DNA from: Candidatus Hamiltonella defensa 5AT (Acyrthosiphon pisum)
Lineage (GTDB): Bacteria; Pseudomonadota; Gammaproteobacteria; Enterobacterales; Enterobacteriaceae
NCBI RefSeq assembly: GCF_000021705.1
Contig: NC_012751.1
Span: 1,910,006 to 1,974,005, forward strand
DNA: 64,000 nt
Reading direction: 5' to 3'
The notes under the pieces are model-generated. The model searched no databases, had not been told where the DNA came from, and was given only the letters and a program-made list of their open reading frames with translations. How positions within the stretch are numbered: the first letter of the stretch is position 1; each line of letters starts with the position of its first letter. Shown in pieces: positions 25,223 to 34,917 of the stretch. A program made the position numbers and the translations under genes.

Positions 25223-26383
25223 TCAATTCAAGATAATATGTGGATAAAAACGCGAAAGGTCTTGCGTAATTAATTCATTATCCTCACGTAAGCCTATTCC
25301 ACAGGGTTGATCATTAACCAGCCAACTCCCTATCATAGTATAACTATCGCCAAAACGGGGTAATGGATGAAATTGTTGTACAATCTTCCCTTCTGCCCCA
25401 TAAGGCCCTGCAGATCGCGCGATTTTTTCCCCTTTTTTTACGATCTCAATGTTCGCCCCTTCTCTTGAAAAAAGAGGTTTAACCACGTAACTGGATAAAT
25501 TGATGGCAGGATCATTAAGAAAATAAGCAGGTAAAAGATTAGGATGATGGGGATACATCTCCCACAACAAAGGTAACAGGGCTTTATTAGAAATCAAACT
25601 TTTCCAGGCAGGTTCCAGCCAACTGACATGAGCGCCTTCTAATTTCGTTGAGAACATTTCTCTAAACATGAATTCCCAAGGGTAGAGCTTGAACAAATGT
25701 TGGATAACCTGATCATCTGTGTCAGTCAATTCGCCCTTTTCCCCCAACCCAATCTCGTCAATAAAAAGAAAGCGGCCTTCCAGATCCGCTTCTTTTGCAC
25801 AGTCTTTTAAATATTGCACTGTGGCACGATCCTCTTCACTGTCCTGACAAGCGGTAAAATGTAAAAAAGTAAAGCCATGTTGAGATTTGAGTTCAGCAAA
25901 GCGATAGATCAGCTTTTCTTGCAAACTATTGTACTGGTCTGCTTCCCTGCTTAAATGTTGAGCTTGTATTTGATCTTCCAGCCACAACCATTGAAAAAAT
26001 GCCGTTTCATACAAAGAAGTCGGCGTATCCGCATTATTCTCAAGAAGTTTTGCTGGGCTTTGACCGTCATAAGCCAAATCCAGTCGCGAGTAAAGAGAAG
26101 GTTGCCTTGTATCCCATGAAGCTTTTACAAAATCCCAGCAATGCCGAGGAATACAAAATTGGGTCAGTCGTTCTTCACTATTGACGACTTTTTCCACAGC
26201 TTCTAAACACATTTGATGCAACTGTGCTGTGGTATTTTCTAGTTCCTCAATCTGAGCGAGGGTAAATTGATAGTAAGCTTCTTCAGACCAGTAAGCTTTG
26301 CCGTGCATGCTGTGAAAATAAAAACCAAATTCAGACGCTTTTTCACGCCAATCTGGACGTTCTTTAATGGTGACACGTTTCAT
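25223..26383 (-). CDS. ygiC: Glutathionylspermidine synthase-like ATP-grasp protein (YgiC type)
   Basis: A 386-residue protein of the glutathionylspermidine-synthase preATP-grasp family without the amidase domain, as in E. coli YgiC/YjfC. Supporting segments are RPDWREKASEFGF, SRLDLAYDGQSPAKLLENNADTPTSLYE, LFIDEIGLGEKGELTD, FMFREMFSTKLEGA and the C-terminal ATP-grasp region KPLFSREGANIEIV and QQFHPLPRFGDSYTMIGSWL. The true substrate of YgiC-type proteins is not established; they are thought to form a peptide-like bond using ATP. It forms a pair with the ygiB-like lipoprotein gene upstream, as in E. coli. Confidence 0.9.
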   Translation of the reverse strand: MKRVTIKERPDWREKASEFGFYFHSMHGKAYWSEEAYYQFTLAQIEELENTTAQLHQMCLEAVEKVVNSEERLTQFCIPRHCWDFVKASWDTRQPSLYSRLDLAYDGQSPAKLLENNADTPTSLYETAFFQWLWLEDQIQAQHLSREADQYNSLQEKLIYRFAELKSQHGFTFLHFTACQDSEEDRATVQYLKDCAKEADLEGRFLFIDEIGLGEKGELTDTDDQVIQHLFKLYPWEFMFREMFSTKLEGAHVSWLEPAWKSLISNKALLPLLWEMYPHHPNLLPAYFLNDPAINLSSYVVKPLFSREGANIEIVKKGEKIARSAGPYGAEGKIVQQFHPLPRFGDSYTMIGSWLVNDQPCGIGLREDNELITQDLSRFYPHIILN

Positions 26384-26403
26384 AACGAAAAAACCAGCAC
26401 GTA

Positions 26404-27102
26404 TTATCCCCCGGTTCCACGAGAGAAGGATTTTGAAGAAACACCACCCTGTTTCATTGAGGCTTGTTGATCAACGGTTTGGCCAAATCCCCCTCGAGTG
26501 ATGGTTTTTGTGACAGAAGGTTTTGGAGCAAGGGCGCTTTTAGGGAGATTCATGGTACGACCATAGGTTGCTGCTCCATAATTTTTTCCTGTGGCATCCA
26601 CAAACTTATCCTTCATAGGGCTAGTGGAAGATTGAGAAGTAAATAAAGGTTGCTGGTTGAATCCTCCTCCCATCATTTTCCCCATCATGTAACCGGCCAT
26701 TAATGGCATCCACATACTGCCACTTTGCTGCGGTTGTGCAGTGCTATTTTTGTCTGCTGTGGATGAAGTGGCCAGTATGTCCGCCTGTTCAGATGTCACT
26801 TTAGTGCATTGTGATTGACCAAACTCAGCGACACAGTCTTCACGACTGGCATATTTAGGTGATGTTTTTGTCGCCTCTTTTAATGCGGCTTGATATGCCT
26901 GTACACATTGCTGATTCATAGAAGGATTGGCTTTGGAGCAATCGTCTGCATTTTGATAAAGAGAGACGGTTTGATCTGATTTTTCACACGCGGTCAAAAA
27001 AAATACCGTGCTAATAGATAATGCAATCGGAGCAAGCCGATAACCGCGCCAGGATTTACGAAATTTTTCTTTATGGATATGATGGGTCCGTTTCATAGTC
27101 AT
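26404..27102 (-). CDS. ygiB: DUF1190 lipoprotein (YgiB-like)
   Basis: A 232-residue protein of the DUF1190/YgiB family. A basic N-terminus is followed by a hydrophobic segment ending in the lipobox FFLTAC (about residue 39), so it is likely a lipoprotein. The conserved cysteine-containing repeats follow (YQNADDCSKANPSMNQQC and YASREDCVAEFGQSQC). The C-terminal half is low-complexity, Gly/Ser/Met-rich (MGGGFNQQP and later GGVSSKSFSRGTGG). The start could be ATG 27102 or the one two codons later. It is 20 bp upstream of the ygiC-like gene and surely co-transcribed. Function unknown. Confidence 0.87.
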   Translation of the reverse strand: MTMKRTHHIHKEKFRKSWRGYRLAPIALSISTVFFLTACEKSDQTVSLYQNADDCSKANPSMNQQCVQAYQAALKEATKTSPKYASREDCVAEFGQSQCTKVTSEQADILATSSTADKNSTAQPQQSGSMWMPLMAGYMMGKMMGGGFNQQPLFTSQSSTSPMKDKFVDATGKNYGAATYGRTMNLPKSALAPKPSVTKTITRGGFGQTVDQQASMKQGGVSSKSFSRGTGG

Positions 27103-27201
27103 TTACCTCACATTTTTTATTTCAAGGATTTTATCACAAGCTTTATTAGCGTTCTTTAAAAAATCTAAAGTAAAAAAATAAACGCGTTGTTAACCGTGTC
27201 A

Positions 27202-28059
27202 TCATTTTCTGTTTTTAGCCTTCAAGGATGCAGGAACCCATTGACCAGATGTCACTCTGGGATGCCCTCCATCATCTCTATAAGTGGACACAGAAGAAAA
27301 GCCGGTTTGATAGAATAATGTTTGTATTTTATCTGACTGCTGCCATCCATGCTCAAGTAACAACCAGCCACAGGATGTCAGATAATGTGGAGATTCCCTG
27401 ATAATATGCTTTACATCTGCAAGACCTTCATCTGCCGATACCAATGCGCTGAGCGGTTCGTAGCGAAGATCGCCTTTATTAAGATGAGGATCTTCGGCAT
27501 CTATATAAGGCGGATTACTGACAATCACAGAAAAATATCCATTGACGGCTGAAAACCAGTTTCCCTGAAAAAAAGAAAGATGTGGCAACCCCAGTTTTTT
27601 TGCATTATGAGAAGCCAGTTTGATGGTCTCTTCTTTTATATCCGTACCAATAATCGTGCAATCTGAACGCTCATGCCCTAAAGCCAAGGCGATACACCCC
27701 GTCCCTGTGCCTAAATCTAAAACACGTGAAGCTCCCCGAGGGATATGTTTCAACGCTTGCTCTACTAAACATTCGGTATCAGGGCGGGGAATCAAGGTCA
27801 CCGGTGATACCGAGATAGGCAAAGACCAAAATTCGCGTTCGCCTATTAAATACGCAATAGGTTCACCTTGCGCCCGACGTTGCACTATGATTTCAAGCGA
27901 TGCCTGTTCTTCCACTGTTAATTTTGTCTCACCAAAACCAAGTAATACGCTACGAGGTTTACCGGTCACATATCCCAAAAGAATTTCAGCATCCCTTTTT
28001 GGGCTGTCACTTTGAGCTAATCTCTGAATGGTATTAATAAACCATTGCTGATAATTCAT
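27202..28059 (-). CDS. prmC: Release factor glutamine methyltransferase
   Basis: Methylates the Gln of the GGQ motif in peptide release factors RF1 and RF2. It has the S-adenosylmethionine-binding motif VLDLGTGTGCIALAL (about residue 113) and the catalytic NPPY motif (IVSNPPYID). The start at 28059 (MNYQQWFINTI) is chosen because it follows directly on the prfA stop and matches E. coli (277 residues; here 285); the longer open frame to 28107 is prfA sequence in another frame. The prfA-prmC pairing puts the enzyme beside its substrate gene. Confidence 0.96.
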   Translation of the reverse strand: MNYQQWFINTIQRLAQSDSPKRDAEILLGYVTGKPRSVLLGFGETKLTVEEQASLEIIVQRRAQGEPIAYLIGEREFWSLPISVSPVTLIPRPDTECLVEQALKHIPRGASRVLDLGTGTGCIALALGHERSDCTIIGTDIKEETIKLASHNAKKLGLPHLSFFQGNWFSAVNGYFSVIVSNPPYIDAEDPHLNKGDLRYEPLSALVSADEGLADVKHIIRESPHYLTSCGWLLLEHGWQQSDKIQTLFYQTGFSSVSTYRDDGGHPRVTSGQWVPASLKAKNRK

Positions 28060-28060
28060 C

Positions 28061-29143
28061 TCATTCCTGTTCAGATAATGCGGAAAGAAGATCGGCTTGA
28101 TGCTCACGTAAAAGAGGATGAATCAATATATCTAGCTTACCGGACATCACTTCATCTAAACGATATAAGGTGAGATTGATACGATGATCTGTGACCCGAC
28201 CTTGAGGAAAATTATAAGTACGATGACGATCAGAGCGATCACCAGATCCCAGCAAATTTCGCCGCTCAGAAGCTTGAGCCTGTTGCCTTTTTTGAACCTG
28301 CGCGGCGTGCATACGCGCGCCTAATACAGACATCGCTTTTGCCTTGTTTTTATGCTGAGAACGCTCATCTTGACATTCAACCACAATGCCTGTTGGTAAG
28401 TGTGTGATGCGAATCGCCGAATCTGTGGTGTTGACATGCTGACCACCGGCACCGGATGAACGAAATGTGTCAATACGCAAATCAGAAAGAGTGATTTTCG
28501 GCAACTCTTCTTCAGGAATTTCTGGCATAACCGCAACAGTACAAGCCGAGGTGTGAATACGCCCCTGTGATTCAGTCGTAGGCACTCTTTGTACTCTATG
28601 GCCGCCTGATTCAAATTTTAATTGCCCATACACCCCTTCCCCAGAAATTTTGGTAATCATTTCTTTGTAGCCGCCATGCTCACCTTCATGAGCACTGATG
28701 ATTTCCATTTTCCAGGAACGCGATTCGGCATATCGGGCATACATTCGGAACAAATCTCCGGCAAAAATCGCGGCTTCATCACCCCCTGTGCCTGCCCGAA
28801 TTTCTAGAAAACAACTTCTTGAATCATCGATATCTTTGGGTAATAACAAAATTTGTAACTGTTGTGTTAATTGCTCACTTTGAATTTTGGCTTTTTCTAG
28901 TTCTTCAGTAGCCATTTCATGCATTTCAGGATCTTGCAACAAGCTTTTCGCAGCTATCATGTCATTTTGTAGCTTAAGCCATTCTGTAAAAAGCTCAGCA
29001 ATGTTGCTGAGCTGAGCATATTCTCGAGACATCATACGAAAGCGTTCTTGATCTTGAATGGTCAAAGGATCTGCAAGGTGCGCTTGCAACTCTTCGTGAC
29101 GCTCTTGTAATGCTTCTAATTTTTTAATAAAAGATGGCTTCAT
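28061..29143 (-). CDS. prfA: Peptide chain release factor 1
   Basis: Recognises UAA and UAG stop codons and triggers peptide release. The 360 residues match E. coli RF1 exactly in length. The GGQ hydrolysis motif (RSSGAGGQHVNTTDSAIRITH, about residue 235) and the PxT anticodon region (HRVQRVPTTESQGRIHTS) are intact. It lies between hemA and prmC as in E. coli. No programmed frameshift is expected in prfA and none is seen. Confidence 0.97.
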   Translation of the reverse strand: MKPSFIKKLEALQERHEELQAHLADPLTIQDQERFRMMSREYAQLSNIAELFTEWLKLQNDMIAAKSLLQDPEMHEMATEELEKAKIQSEQLTQQLQILLLPKDIDDSRSCFLEIRAGTGGDEAAIFAGDLFRMYARYAESRSWKMEIISAHEGEHGGYKEMITKISGEGVYGQLKFESGGHRVQRVPTTESQGRIHTSACTVAVMPEIPEEELPKITLSDLRIDTFRSSGAGGQHVNTTDSAIRITHLPTGIVVECQDERSQHKNKAKAMSVLGARMHAAQVQKRQQAQASERRNLLGSGDRSDRHRTYNFPQGRVTDHRINLTLYRLDEVMSGKLDILIHPLLREHQADLLSALSEQE

Positions 29144-29187
29144 TTTTAGTGCCAGTCCTATAACAAAGGGGATAAGAAATCGTTTTT

Positions 29188-30491
29188 TTAATTAGGGTGT
29201 CTTTTTTTAGTAGACTGTTTTTTAAAATGAAGTAATCCAGAGTGTTCCAGGCTCTCATGCAAAAATTTAAAGCGCTCAATGTCACCATCAAGAGCCGCTT
29301 TTTTCAAAGAAGAGGTTGGCGCATGAATCAGCTGATTCGTCAGCTTATGTGTCAATGCATACAATGTTTTTTCTAGATTATCTCCTTTTTTGATCGCCGC
29401 TAATGCTTTTTCTGTGAGAGCAATCCGTATTTGATCTGCTTTAGAACGATATTCGCGAATCATTTCAGACGAACTTTGTGATCTGACCCAGGAGATAAAA
29501 TTAAGACTTTCTTCTTTTATAATCGACTCCGCTTTGAAAACGGCCCTTTTTCGATGGGAAAGATGACGTTCAATAATACTTTGTAAATCATCGATATTGT
29601 AGAGGTAAACATTTGGCACATGACCGACTTCAGGCTCAATGTCTCTTGGTACCGCAATATCTATAAAAAGCATGGGCTGATTTCGTCGTTTTTTAAGCGC
29701 TTGCTTAATCATGTTTTTATCAATGACAGGCAACTGGCTGGCTGTTGAGCTCATGGTGATATCAGCTTCATATAAACGGGATGGTATCTCTTCGAATCTG
29801 ATGACATCAGCGCCGAAGTCATTTCCGAGGCAAAGTGCCTTTTCAAAAGTACGATTTGCAATAATAAGACGTTTTACCTTATGTTTAAATAGATGACGCG
29901 CCATCAACTCAATGGTTTCTCCTGCTCCAATCAACAGTACGGTCACTTCAGAAAGAGATTCAAAAATCTGCCGCGCCAGACTGCAGGCCGCAAACGCAAA
30001 AGAGACAGCGTGCACACCAATATCGGTTTCAGTTCGCACTCGTTTTGCGACTGAGAAAGATTTTTGAAATAACCGCTTTAGGTCACGACACATGATTTGG
30101 TGCGGTTGAGATTGAGTAAATGCTTTTTTAATTTGACCCAAAATTTGTGGCTCTCCTAATATCAGAGAGTCTAGTCCGCTCGCAACACGCATCAGATGCT
30201 CAACGGCCTGATCATCATAATACCAGTATAAGCTTTTGATCAGCTCTTCGGGTTTCAGATGGCAATATTCACATAACCATTGAATCAGTTTTTTTCTAAA
30301 CCTGACTGATTTTGTGCGCTAAGATAGAACTCAGTTCGATTGCATGTGGATAAAAACACGCCGCTTTTTACCAGGGTTGTTTGGATTAAATGATGGAACG
30401 CCTGTTCAAAAGAGTCAGGTAAGAAACTCATTTTTTCACGTAGAGCAACAGCCGCTGTTTTATGATTAACACCTAGCGCGAGTAAAGTCAT
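29188..30491 (-). pseudogene. hemA: Glutamyl-tRNA reductase, frameshifted in an A-run
   Basis: HemA commits glutamyl-tRNA to heme synthesis. The first 66 codons (30491 on, MTLLALGVNHKTAAVALRE, FLSTCNRTEFYLSAQNQ with the catalytic Cys) end at a stop just after GAAAAAAAC. Dropping to the next frame gives an uninterrupted continuation LIQWLCEYCHLKPEELIKSL, then MRVASGLDSLILGEPQILGQ, RVRTETDIGVHAVSFAFA, LLIGAGETIELMARH and IHAPTSSLKKAA to 29188. One A is missing from the run at 30289-30295 (7 instead of 8), and the 1304-base span is one short of a multiple of three. The remaining 360 codons are undamaged. This may be a very recent mutation, a sequencing error in a homopolymer, or a gene rescued by polymerase slippage. 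Confidence 0.85.
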
Positions 30492-30656
30492 GAAAAGAAA
30501 TTTCGGATGATGATCTGAAAAGTTAAAAACTTTTATAGAGATAAAGTAAGGTCTACTGTTTGAGTGGGATTCTACGTGATAGAAGAGATCCTTGTCATCT
30601 ATAAAAAAACAGCCCTCTATTCATGACCCTGTTTTTTTTGAAAAGAGAATGTCAAT

Positions 30657-31307
30657 ATGCTGATCTTTAAAATCTGTTTTTATCGGTTATTACCATTGAG
30701 CGTTTTATTACTGGCTGCCTGTAGCGCTTTAAAAGCGCCCGAATCATCTTCTGTATTAAAAAATCATATCGCTTCTGATGAATGGCAAGAATATCAGCAT
30801 CAATTAAAACAAATTCAGCAATTTCAAATTCAGGGATCAGTGGCTTATTTTTCTGATGAAAAAAAGGCCTATGCTCGATTTTTCTGGCAACAATATTCGC
30901 CTAAAAATTATCATTTATTGCTGCTGAGCCCTCTTGGCCAAACTGAATTTGAACTTAAAGTGACCAATGGACGTGTTGATATGGCCAAATATAAAGATCA
31001 AGGCGAGATAAAGGGTGATGCAGAAGAGATTTTATTCAAATTAACGGGAATACCGATTCCTTTGGAGCATTTGTCTCGTTGGATTGTAGGCGCATCAAGC
31101 GATGCTGATGAGATCATTTTAAATCGCCAATCTCGCCTAAAAACGCTGATTCATCACAAAAAAGAACAAACCTGGAAGGTCTACTATCAAGCGTACAATA
31201 CAAAAATAACGCCTATATTGCCTGAACGGCTTGAACTATATTTGATTTCTCCAAATCATCAAGATCAGAGAATGACACTCAAAATAAATCATTGGATATT
31301 AAAATGA
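30657..31307 (+). CDS. lolB: Outer-membrane lipoprotein receptor LolB
   Basis: Accepts lipoproteins from periplasmic LolA and inserts them into the outer membrane. A signal peptide with lipobox LLLAACSA (Cys about residue 22) is followed by the LolB domain, including FQIQGSVAYFSDEKKAYARFFWQQ, YHLLLLSPLGQTEFELKV and LSRWIVGASSDA. The 216 residues are close to E. coli (207). Divergent from hemA and overlapping ispE by 4 bases (ATGA), the standard hemA/lolB-ispE arrangement. Confidence 0.95.
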   Translation: MLIFKICFYRLLPLSVLLLAACSALKAPESSSVLKNHIASDEWQEYQHQLKQIQQFQIQGSVAYFSDEKKAYARFFWQQYSPKNYHLLLLSPLGQTEFELKVTNGRVDMAKYKDQGEIKGDAEEILFKLTGIPIPLEHLSRWIVGASSDADEIILNRQSRLKTLIHHKKEQTWKVYYQAYNTKITPILPERLELYLISPNHQDQRMTLKINHWILK

Positions 31308-32179
31308 AACAGGTTTGGGCTTCTCCAGCAAAACTCAACGTGTTTCTTTATATCACAGGGCAGCAGCCTGATGGTTATCATCAATTGCAGACACTGTTTA
31401 TTTTTCTCAATTATGGGGATGAAATCACGATTGTGCCTCGCCAGGATGAACAAATCCTTTTAATGACGCCCATCCCGAATGTGAGCCATGATCAAAATTT
31501 AGTAGTTCGAGCGGCACGTTTATTACAGCAGCAGCCAGGAAAAAAATCACAAACAGGCTCTTTACCAAGAGGGGCTGAGATCAGCATTAAAAAGTACGTA
31601 CCAATAGGAGGGGGATTAGGGGGCGGATCCTCTAATGCGGCAACGGTGTTATTGGCCCTGAATCACTTATGGGGATTCAATTTTAGCGAAGATGAACTGG
31701 CAGTGCTAGGTTTAAAATTAGGAGCAGATGTCCCTGTTTTTATTTATGGAAACTCAGCTTTTGCAGAAGGCGTAGGAGATCGTCTGCAACCTGTTGAATG
31801 GCCCCTAAAATGGTATTTGGTTTTATATTCTGATGTGAAGATTTCAACCAAAATGATTTTTTCTGATCCTGAGTTAAAAAGGAACACGCCCAGACGCTCA
31901 CTCTCAACACTTTTGGCCGCACCTTATCATAATGATTGCGAACCTGTCGTAAGAAAACGTTTTCCCAAGGTTGATGAACTGCTTTCCTGGATTTCACAAT
32001 ACGCGCCGGCACGCCTGACTGGAACGGGCGCCTGTATTTTTAGTGAATTTAATACAGAATCCGAGGCACGTGACATACTCGAGAAGGTTCCCAAGGGGAT
32101 CTATGGTTTCGTGGCATCTAGTACCCAAATTTCTCCTTTAAAAAAGGATTTTTTGGATGTGAGATCACAGATATCCTGA
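31304..32179 (+). CDS. ispE: 4-diphosphocytidyl-2-C-methyl-D-erythritol kinase
   Basis: Phosphorylates CDP-methylerythritol in the non-mevalonate isoprenoid pathway. GHMP kinase motifs are present: SPAKLNVFLYITGQQPDGYH at the N-terminus, the ATP-binding glycine loop PIGGGLGGGSSNAA (about residue 100) and LTGTGACIFSEF near the end. The start at 31304 is set by homology and by the overlap with the lolB stop. 291 residues (E. coli 283). In E. coli prs follows; here a convergent tcyP gene ends 2 bases away, so the synteny breaks at this point. Confidence 0.96.
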   Translation: MKQVWASPAKLNVFLYITGQQPDGYHQLQTLFIFLNYGDEITIVPRQDEQILLMTPIPNVSHDQNLVVRAARLLQQQPGKKSQTGSLPRGAEISIKKYVPIGGGLGGGSSNAATVLLALNHLWGFNFSEDELAVLGLKLGADVPVFIYGNSAFAEGVGDRLQPVEWPLKWYLVLYSDVKISTKMIFSDPELKRNTPRRSLSTLLAAPYHNDCEPVVRKRFPKVDELLSWISQYAPARLTGTGACIFSEFNTESEARDILEKVPKGIYGFVASSTQISPLKKDFLDVRSQIS

Positions 32180-32180
32180 T

Positions 32181-33518
32181 TTATGATGGAGGTGTTGATT
32201 TTTTCATGAACTGGTTTGTAATGACACCAGCACTCATAGAACCATTCACATTCAATGCAGTGCGACCCATATCCACCAAGGGTTCAATAGAAATCAGCAA
32301 AGCCACCAATGTCACTGGAAAACCTAACGCCGGTAGTACCATCAAGGCTGCAAAGGTCGCGCCTCCTCCAACACCCGCAACACCCACAGAACTGATGGTC
32401 ACCACCGCCACTAATGTGGCTATCCATAAGGGATCTAACGGGTTAATTCCCATAGTAGGTGCAATCATGGTGGCCAGCATCGCTGGGTAAAGTCCTGAGC
32501 AACCATTTTGTCCAATATTCGCACCAAAGGAAGCTGAAAAATTGGCAATAGACTCAGGCACCCCCAACCGATGAGTTTGAACTTCAATATTAAGAGGAAT
32601 ACTCGACGCGCTAGAACGGCTGGTAAACGCAAAAGTCAAAACAGGCCAAGCGTGCCGAAAAAATTTTCTGGGATCAACACCTGAAAGAAAGAGCAACAAG
32701 GCATGTACTAAAAACATCACCCCCAAACCTACATAAGAGGTAATCACAAAATGACCTAATTTCAATATGTGATGGACATCAGTAGTGGCGACTATTTTTG
32801 TCATCAGGGCCAAGACACCATAAGGGGTGAGTAGCATCACCAAACGGACTAAATTCATGACCCAGGCTTGAAGACAATCAATCGCCGATAATACGCTTTT
32901 ACCCCTCGTTACATCAATTTTGATCATTCTTAAGACGGCTACACCTAAAAAAGTGGCAAAAATGACGACGCTGATAATAGAGGTAGATGTGGCAATTGCC
33001 AGGGCTAAAAATGGATTTTTGGGGATAAATGAAAGGATTAACTGAGGTAGGCTAAACTCGGTGAGCTGCGACATATATTTACTTTGAATGGTATTTAATT
33101 GTGTCGTTTCTGCTTTACCTTGGATGAGGCCTTCTGCCGTTAAATCAAAAAAATGAACAATAAAAATGCCTACCAGGGCCGCAATGACAGTCGTGAAAAG
33201 TAATGTACCGATGCTGATCAAACTTATTTTTCCAAGCGAAGAAACATTATGTAATTTTGAAACCGCACTTAAAATAGAGCTGAATATCAAGGGCATGACG
33301 ACCATGTGTAATAATTGAACGTAACCACTCCCAACAATATTCAACCAGCTAATTGATTCCTGCAAAATAATTGAATTGGCGCCATATATAAATTGCAACG
33401 AAACCCCAAATAAAACCCCCATCACAAGACCAGTAAAAACTTTTTTTGTTAAACTCCAGTTCATATAAGAAGTTTGAGCCAACAGTAGTAACAGAACTAG
33501 AAATGCCAACAAATTCAT
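32181..33518 (-). CDS. tcyP: L-cystine/sodium:dicarboxylate-family symporter TcyP
   Basis: Inner-membrane cystine transporter of the DAACS family (E. coli YdjN/TcyP, 463 residues; here 445 from ATG 33518). There are about eight hydrophobic helices plus the two re-entrant loops; signature segments are YVQLLHMVVMPLIFSSILSA, FAFTSRSSASSIPLN, ASFGANIGQNGCSG and VGVAGVGGGATFAALMVLP. The start at 33518 (MNLLAFLVLLLLLAQTS) fits the E. coli N-terminus. It is next to ydjM as in E. coli. Cystine import would supply sulfur amino acids from the host. Confidence 0.94.
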   Translation of the reverse strand: MNLLAFLVLLLLLAQTSYMNWSLTKKVFTGLVMGVLFGVSLQFIYGANSIILQESISWLNIVGSGYVQLLHMVVMPLIFSSILSAVSKLHNVSSLGKISLISIGTLLFTTVIAALVGIFIVHFFDLTAEGLIQGKAETTQLNTIQSKYMSQLTEFSLPQLILSFIPKNPFLALAIATSTSIISVVIFATFLGVAVLRMIKIDVTRGKSVLSAIDCLQAWVMNLVRLVMLLTPYGVLALMTKIVATTDVHHILKLGHFVITSYVGLGVMFLVHALLLFLSGVDPRKFFRHAWPVLTFAFTSRSSASSIPLNIEVQTHRLGVPESIANFSASFGANIGQNGCSGLYPAMLATMIAPTMGINPLDPLWIATLVAVVTISSVGVAGVGGGATFAALMVLPALGFPVTLVALLISIEPLVDMGRTALNVNGSMSAGVITNQFMKKSTPPS

Positions 33519-33535
33519 CATAATGAGTAGATACA

Positions 33536-34087
33536 TTAGAAGTCGCCAAAAATTGGAAGTTTTTTAACATAAAGCTGTATGGAAGTGGCTGTATCAGTTT
33601 GCCAATACAGTGCGATAAGAACTAACAATACACAAAATATTCGTTCTGATAATTGACTCCTTTTTGTATTAATCAAAGGAATTCGAAAACGTTGTCGATA
33701 TGGCCAGAAAAGGGGAATACCTGATGGCGTTAACATGTCGGCTAGTAAATGACTTAAATATCCTACCACCATCCCCTGCAGCACATCTGTTGCGAAAACA
33801 CCATGACTTGCAAAATTGATCTGAAATAAAATGATTCCGGCAATAATCGCAAAAAGACTGTGAGTGAAACCTCTATGGCCGAATACAAGGGCAATTGGGC
33901 GTGAAATCCATCTTAATCTTTGTCCTAGCAGGGAATAAGGATGATCAATATCAGGTAATAAGGATGTTAACAGTGCGGCTGGGATAATATGCCACCAATC
34001 TCCATTCGCTAATTGAGGTGTCAATGCGGCTTTTTTAGCAAAAATGGCACAAGCGACAGAAAAAATTAAATGTCCTTCCCCAGTCAT
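33536..34087 (-). CDS. ydjM: YdjM-like membrane-bound metal-dependent hydrolase (DUF457)
   Basis: A 183-residue inner-membrane protein. The start at 34087 (MTGEGHLIFSVACAIFAKK) matches E. coli YdjM; an upstream extension in the same frame is noise antisense to nothing and in another frame of sitD. Conserved His/Asp residues in LLPDIDHPYSLLGQRL, FGHRGFTHSL and GYLSHLLADMLTPSGIPLFWP are the putative metal ligands of the DUF457 family. Its start overlaps the sitD stop by 4 bases. E. coli ydjM is SOS-regulated by LexA; no LexA box is visible here because the gene sits inside a new transcription unit behind sitABCD. Confidence 0.88.
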   Translation of the reverse strand: MTGEGHLIFSVACAIFAKKAALTPQLANGDWWHIIPAALLTSLLPDIDHPYSLLGQRLRWISRPIALVFGHRGFTHSLFAIIAGIILFQINFASHGVFATDVLQGMVVGYLSHLLADMLTPSGIPLFWPYRQRFRIPLINTKRSQLSERIFCVLLVLIALYWQTDTATSIQLYVKKLPIFGDF

Positions 34088-34917
34088 TTTTTGATGCCAT
34101 TGATTTGCTTGTAAATTAATGAAGTCATAAAAATGACTGCCTGTACTATCACAATACAAGGCCCTGTAGCACCATCGATATGAAAGCTCAATAAAATGCC
34201 GGAAACACAGGAAATCACTGAAACCAGGCTCGCGATGATCAGCATTTGATGAAATTGTTGACATAGCATCAAAGCAGTCATACCAGGTGCTATCAACATC
34301 GCTATCACCAATATCACTCCAACCGCTTGAAAAGAAGCCACAATCGTCAATGAAAGTAAACAAAGCAACCCATAATGTAATAATGTAACAGGTAATCCGA
34401 TGACTTTGGCATGATTATTATCAAAACAGTACAACATAAAATCTTTACGTTTTAATAGCATTACAAAAAAAGTCACCCCAGAGATCCAGAGGGTTTGATG
34501 AAATTCAGATATTGAAACGCCCAATATATGACCGAATAAAATATGACTGAGATGTTGATCCGTATCCACAGTTGAAAATAAAACAAGACCCAACGCAAAC
34601 ATGCCTGAAAAAACGATGCCCATTACAGTATCTTGTTTGACTCTACTGTTTTCTTTGATATATCCAGTGGCAAAAGCGCAAAAAATGCCAGAAGCAAATG
34701 CGCCTATTGATAATGGTATTCCTGATAAAAAGGCAAGCACAATGCCGGGTAATACCGCATGAGAGATGGCATCCCCCATTAATGACCAACCTTTGAGTAC
34801 CAGGTAGCATGAAAGCACGGCACATACCATGCCTGTCACTACGGCAATCATTAAGGCCCGTTGCATAAAAGGATAAATAAAAGGTTCCGTGATCAGATTG
34901 AAAACAGTATTCATCAA
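34084..34917 (-). CDS. sitD: Manganese/iron ABC transporter permease SitD
   Basis: Second permease of the SitABCD (YfeABCD) transporter, ABC-3 family, 277 residues with about eight hydrophobic segments. Family marks include CAVLSCYLVLKGWSLMGDAISHAVLPGIVLAFL at the N-terminus (seen in two pieces) and VGVILVIAMLIAPGMTA. It overlaps sitC by 4 bases and ydjM by 4 bases, so expression is coupled along the row. Confidence 0.94.
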   Translation of the reverse strand: MMNTVFNLITEPFIYPFMQRALMIAVVTGMVCAVLSCYLVLKGWSLMGDAISHAVLPGIVLAFLSGIPLSIGAFASGIFCAFATGYIKENSRVKQDTVMGIVFSGMFALGLVLFSTVDTDQHLSHILFGHILGVSISEFHQTLWISGVTFFVMLLKRKDFMLYCFDNNHAKVIGLPVTLLHYGLLCLLSLTIVASFQAVGVILVIAMLIAPGMTALMLCQQFHQMLIIASLVSVISCVSGILLSFHIDGATGPCIVIVQAVIFMTSLIYKQINGIKK

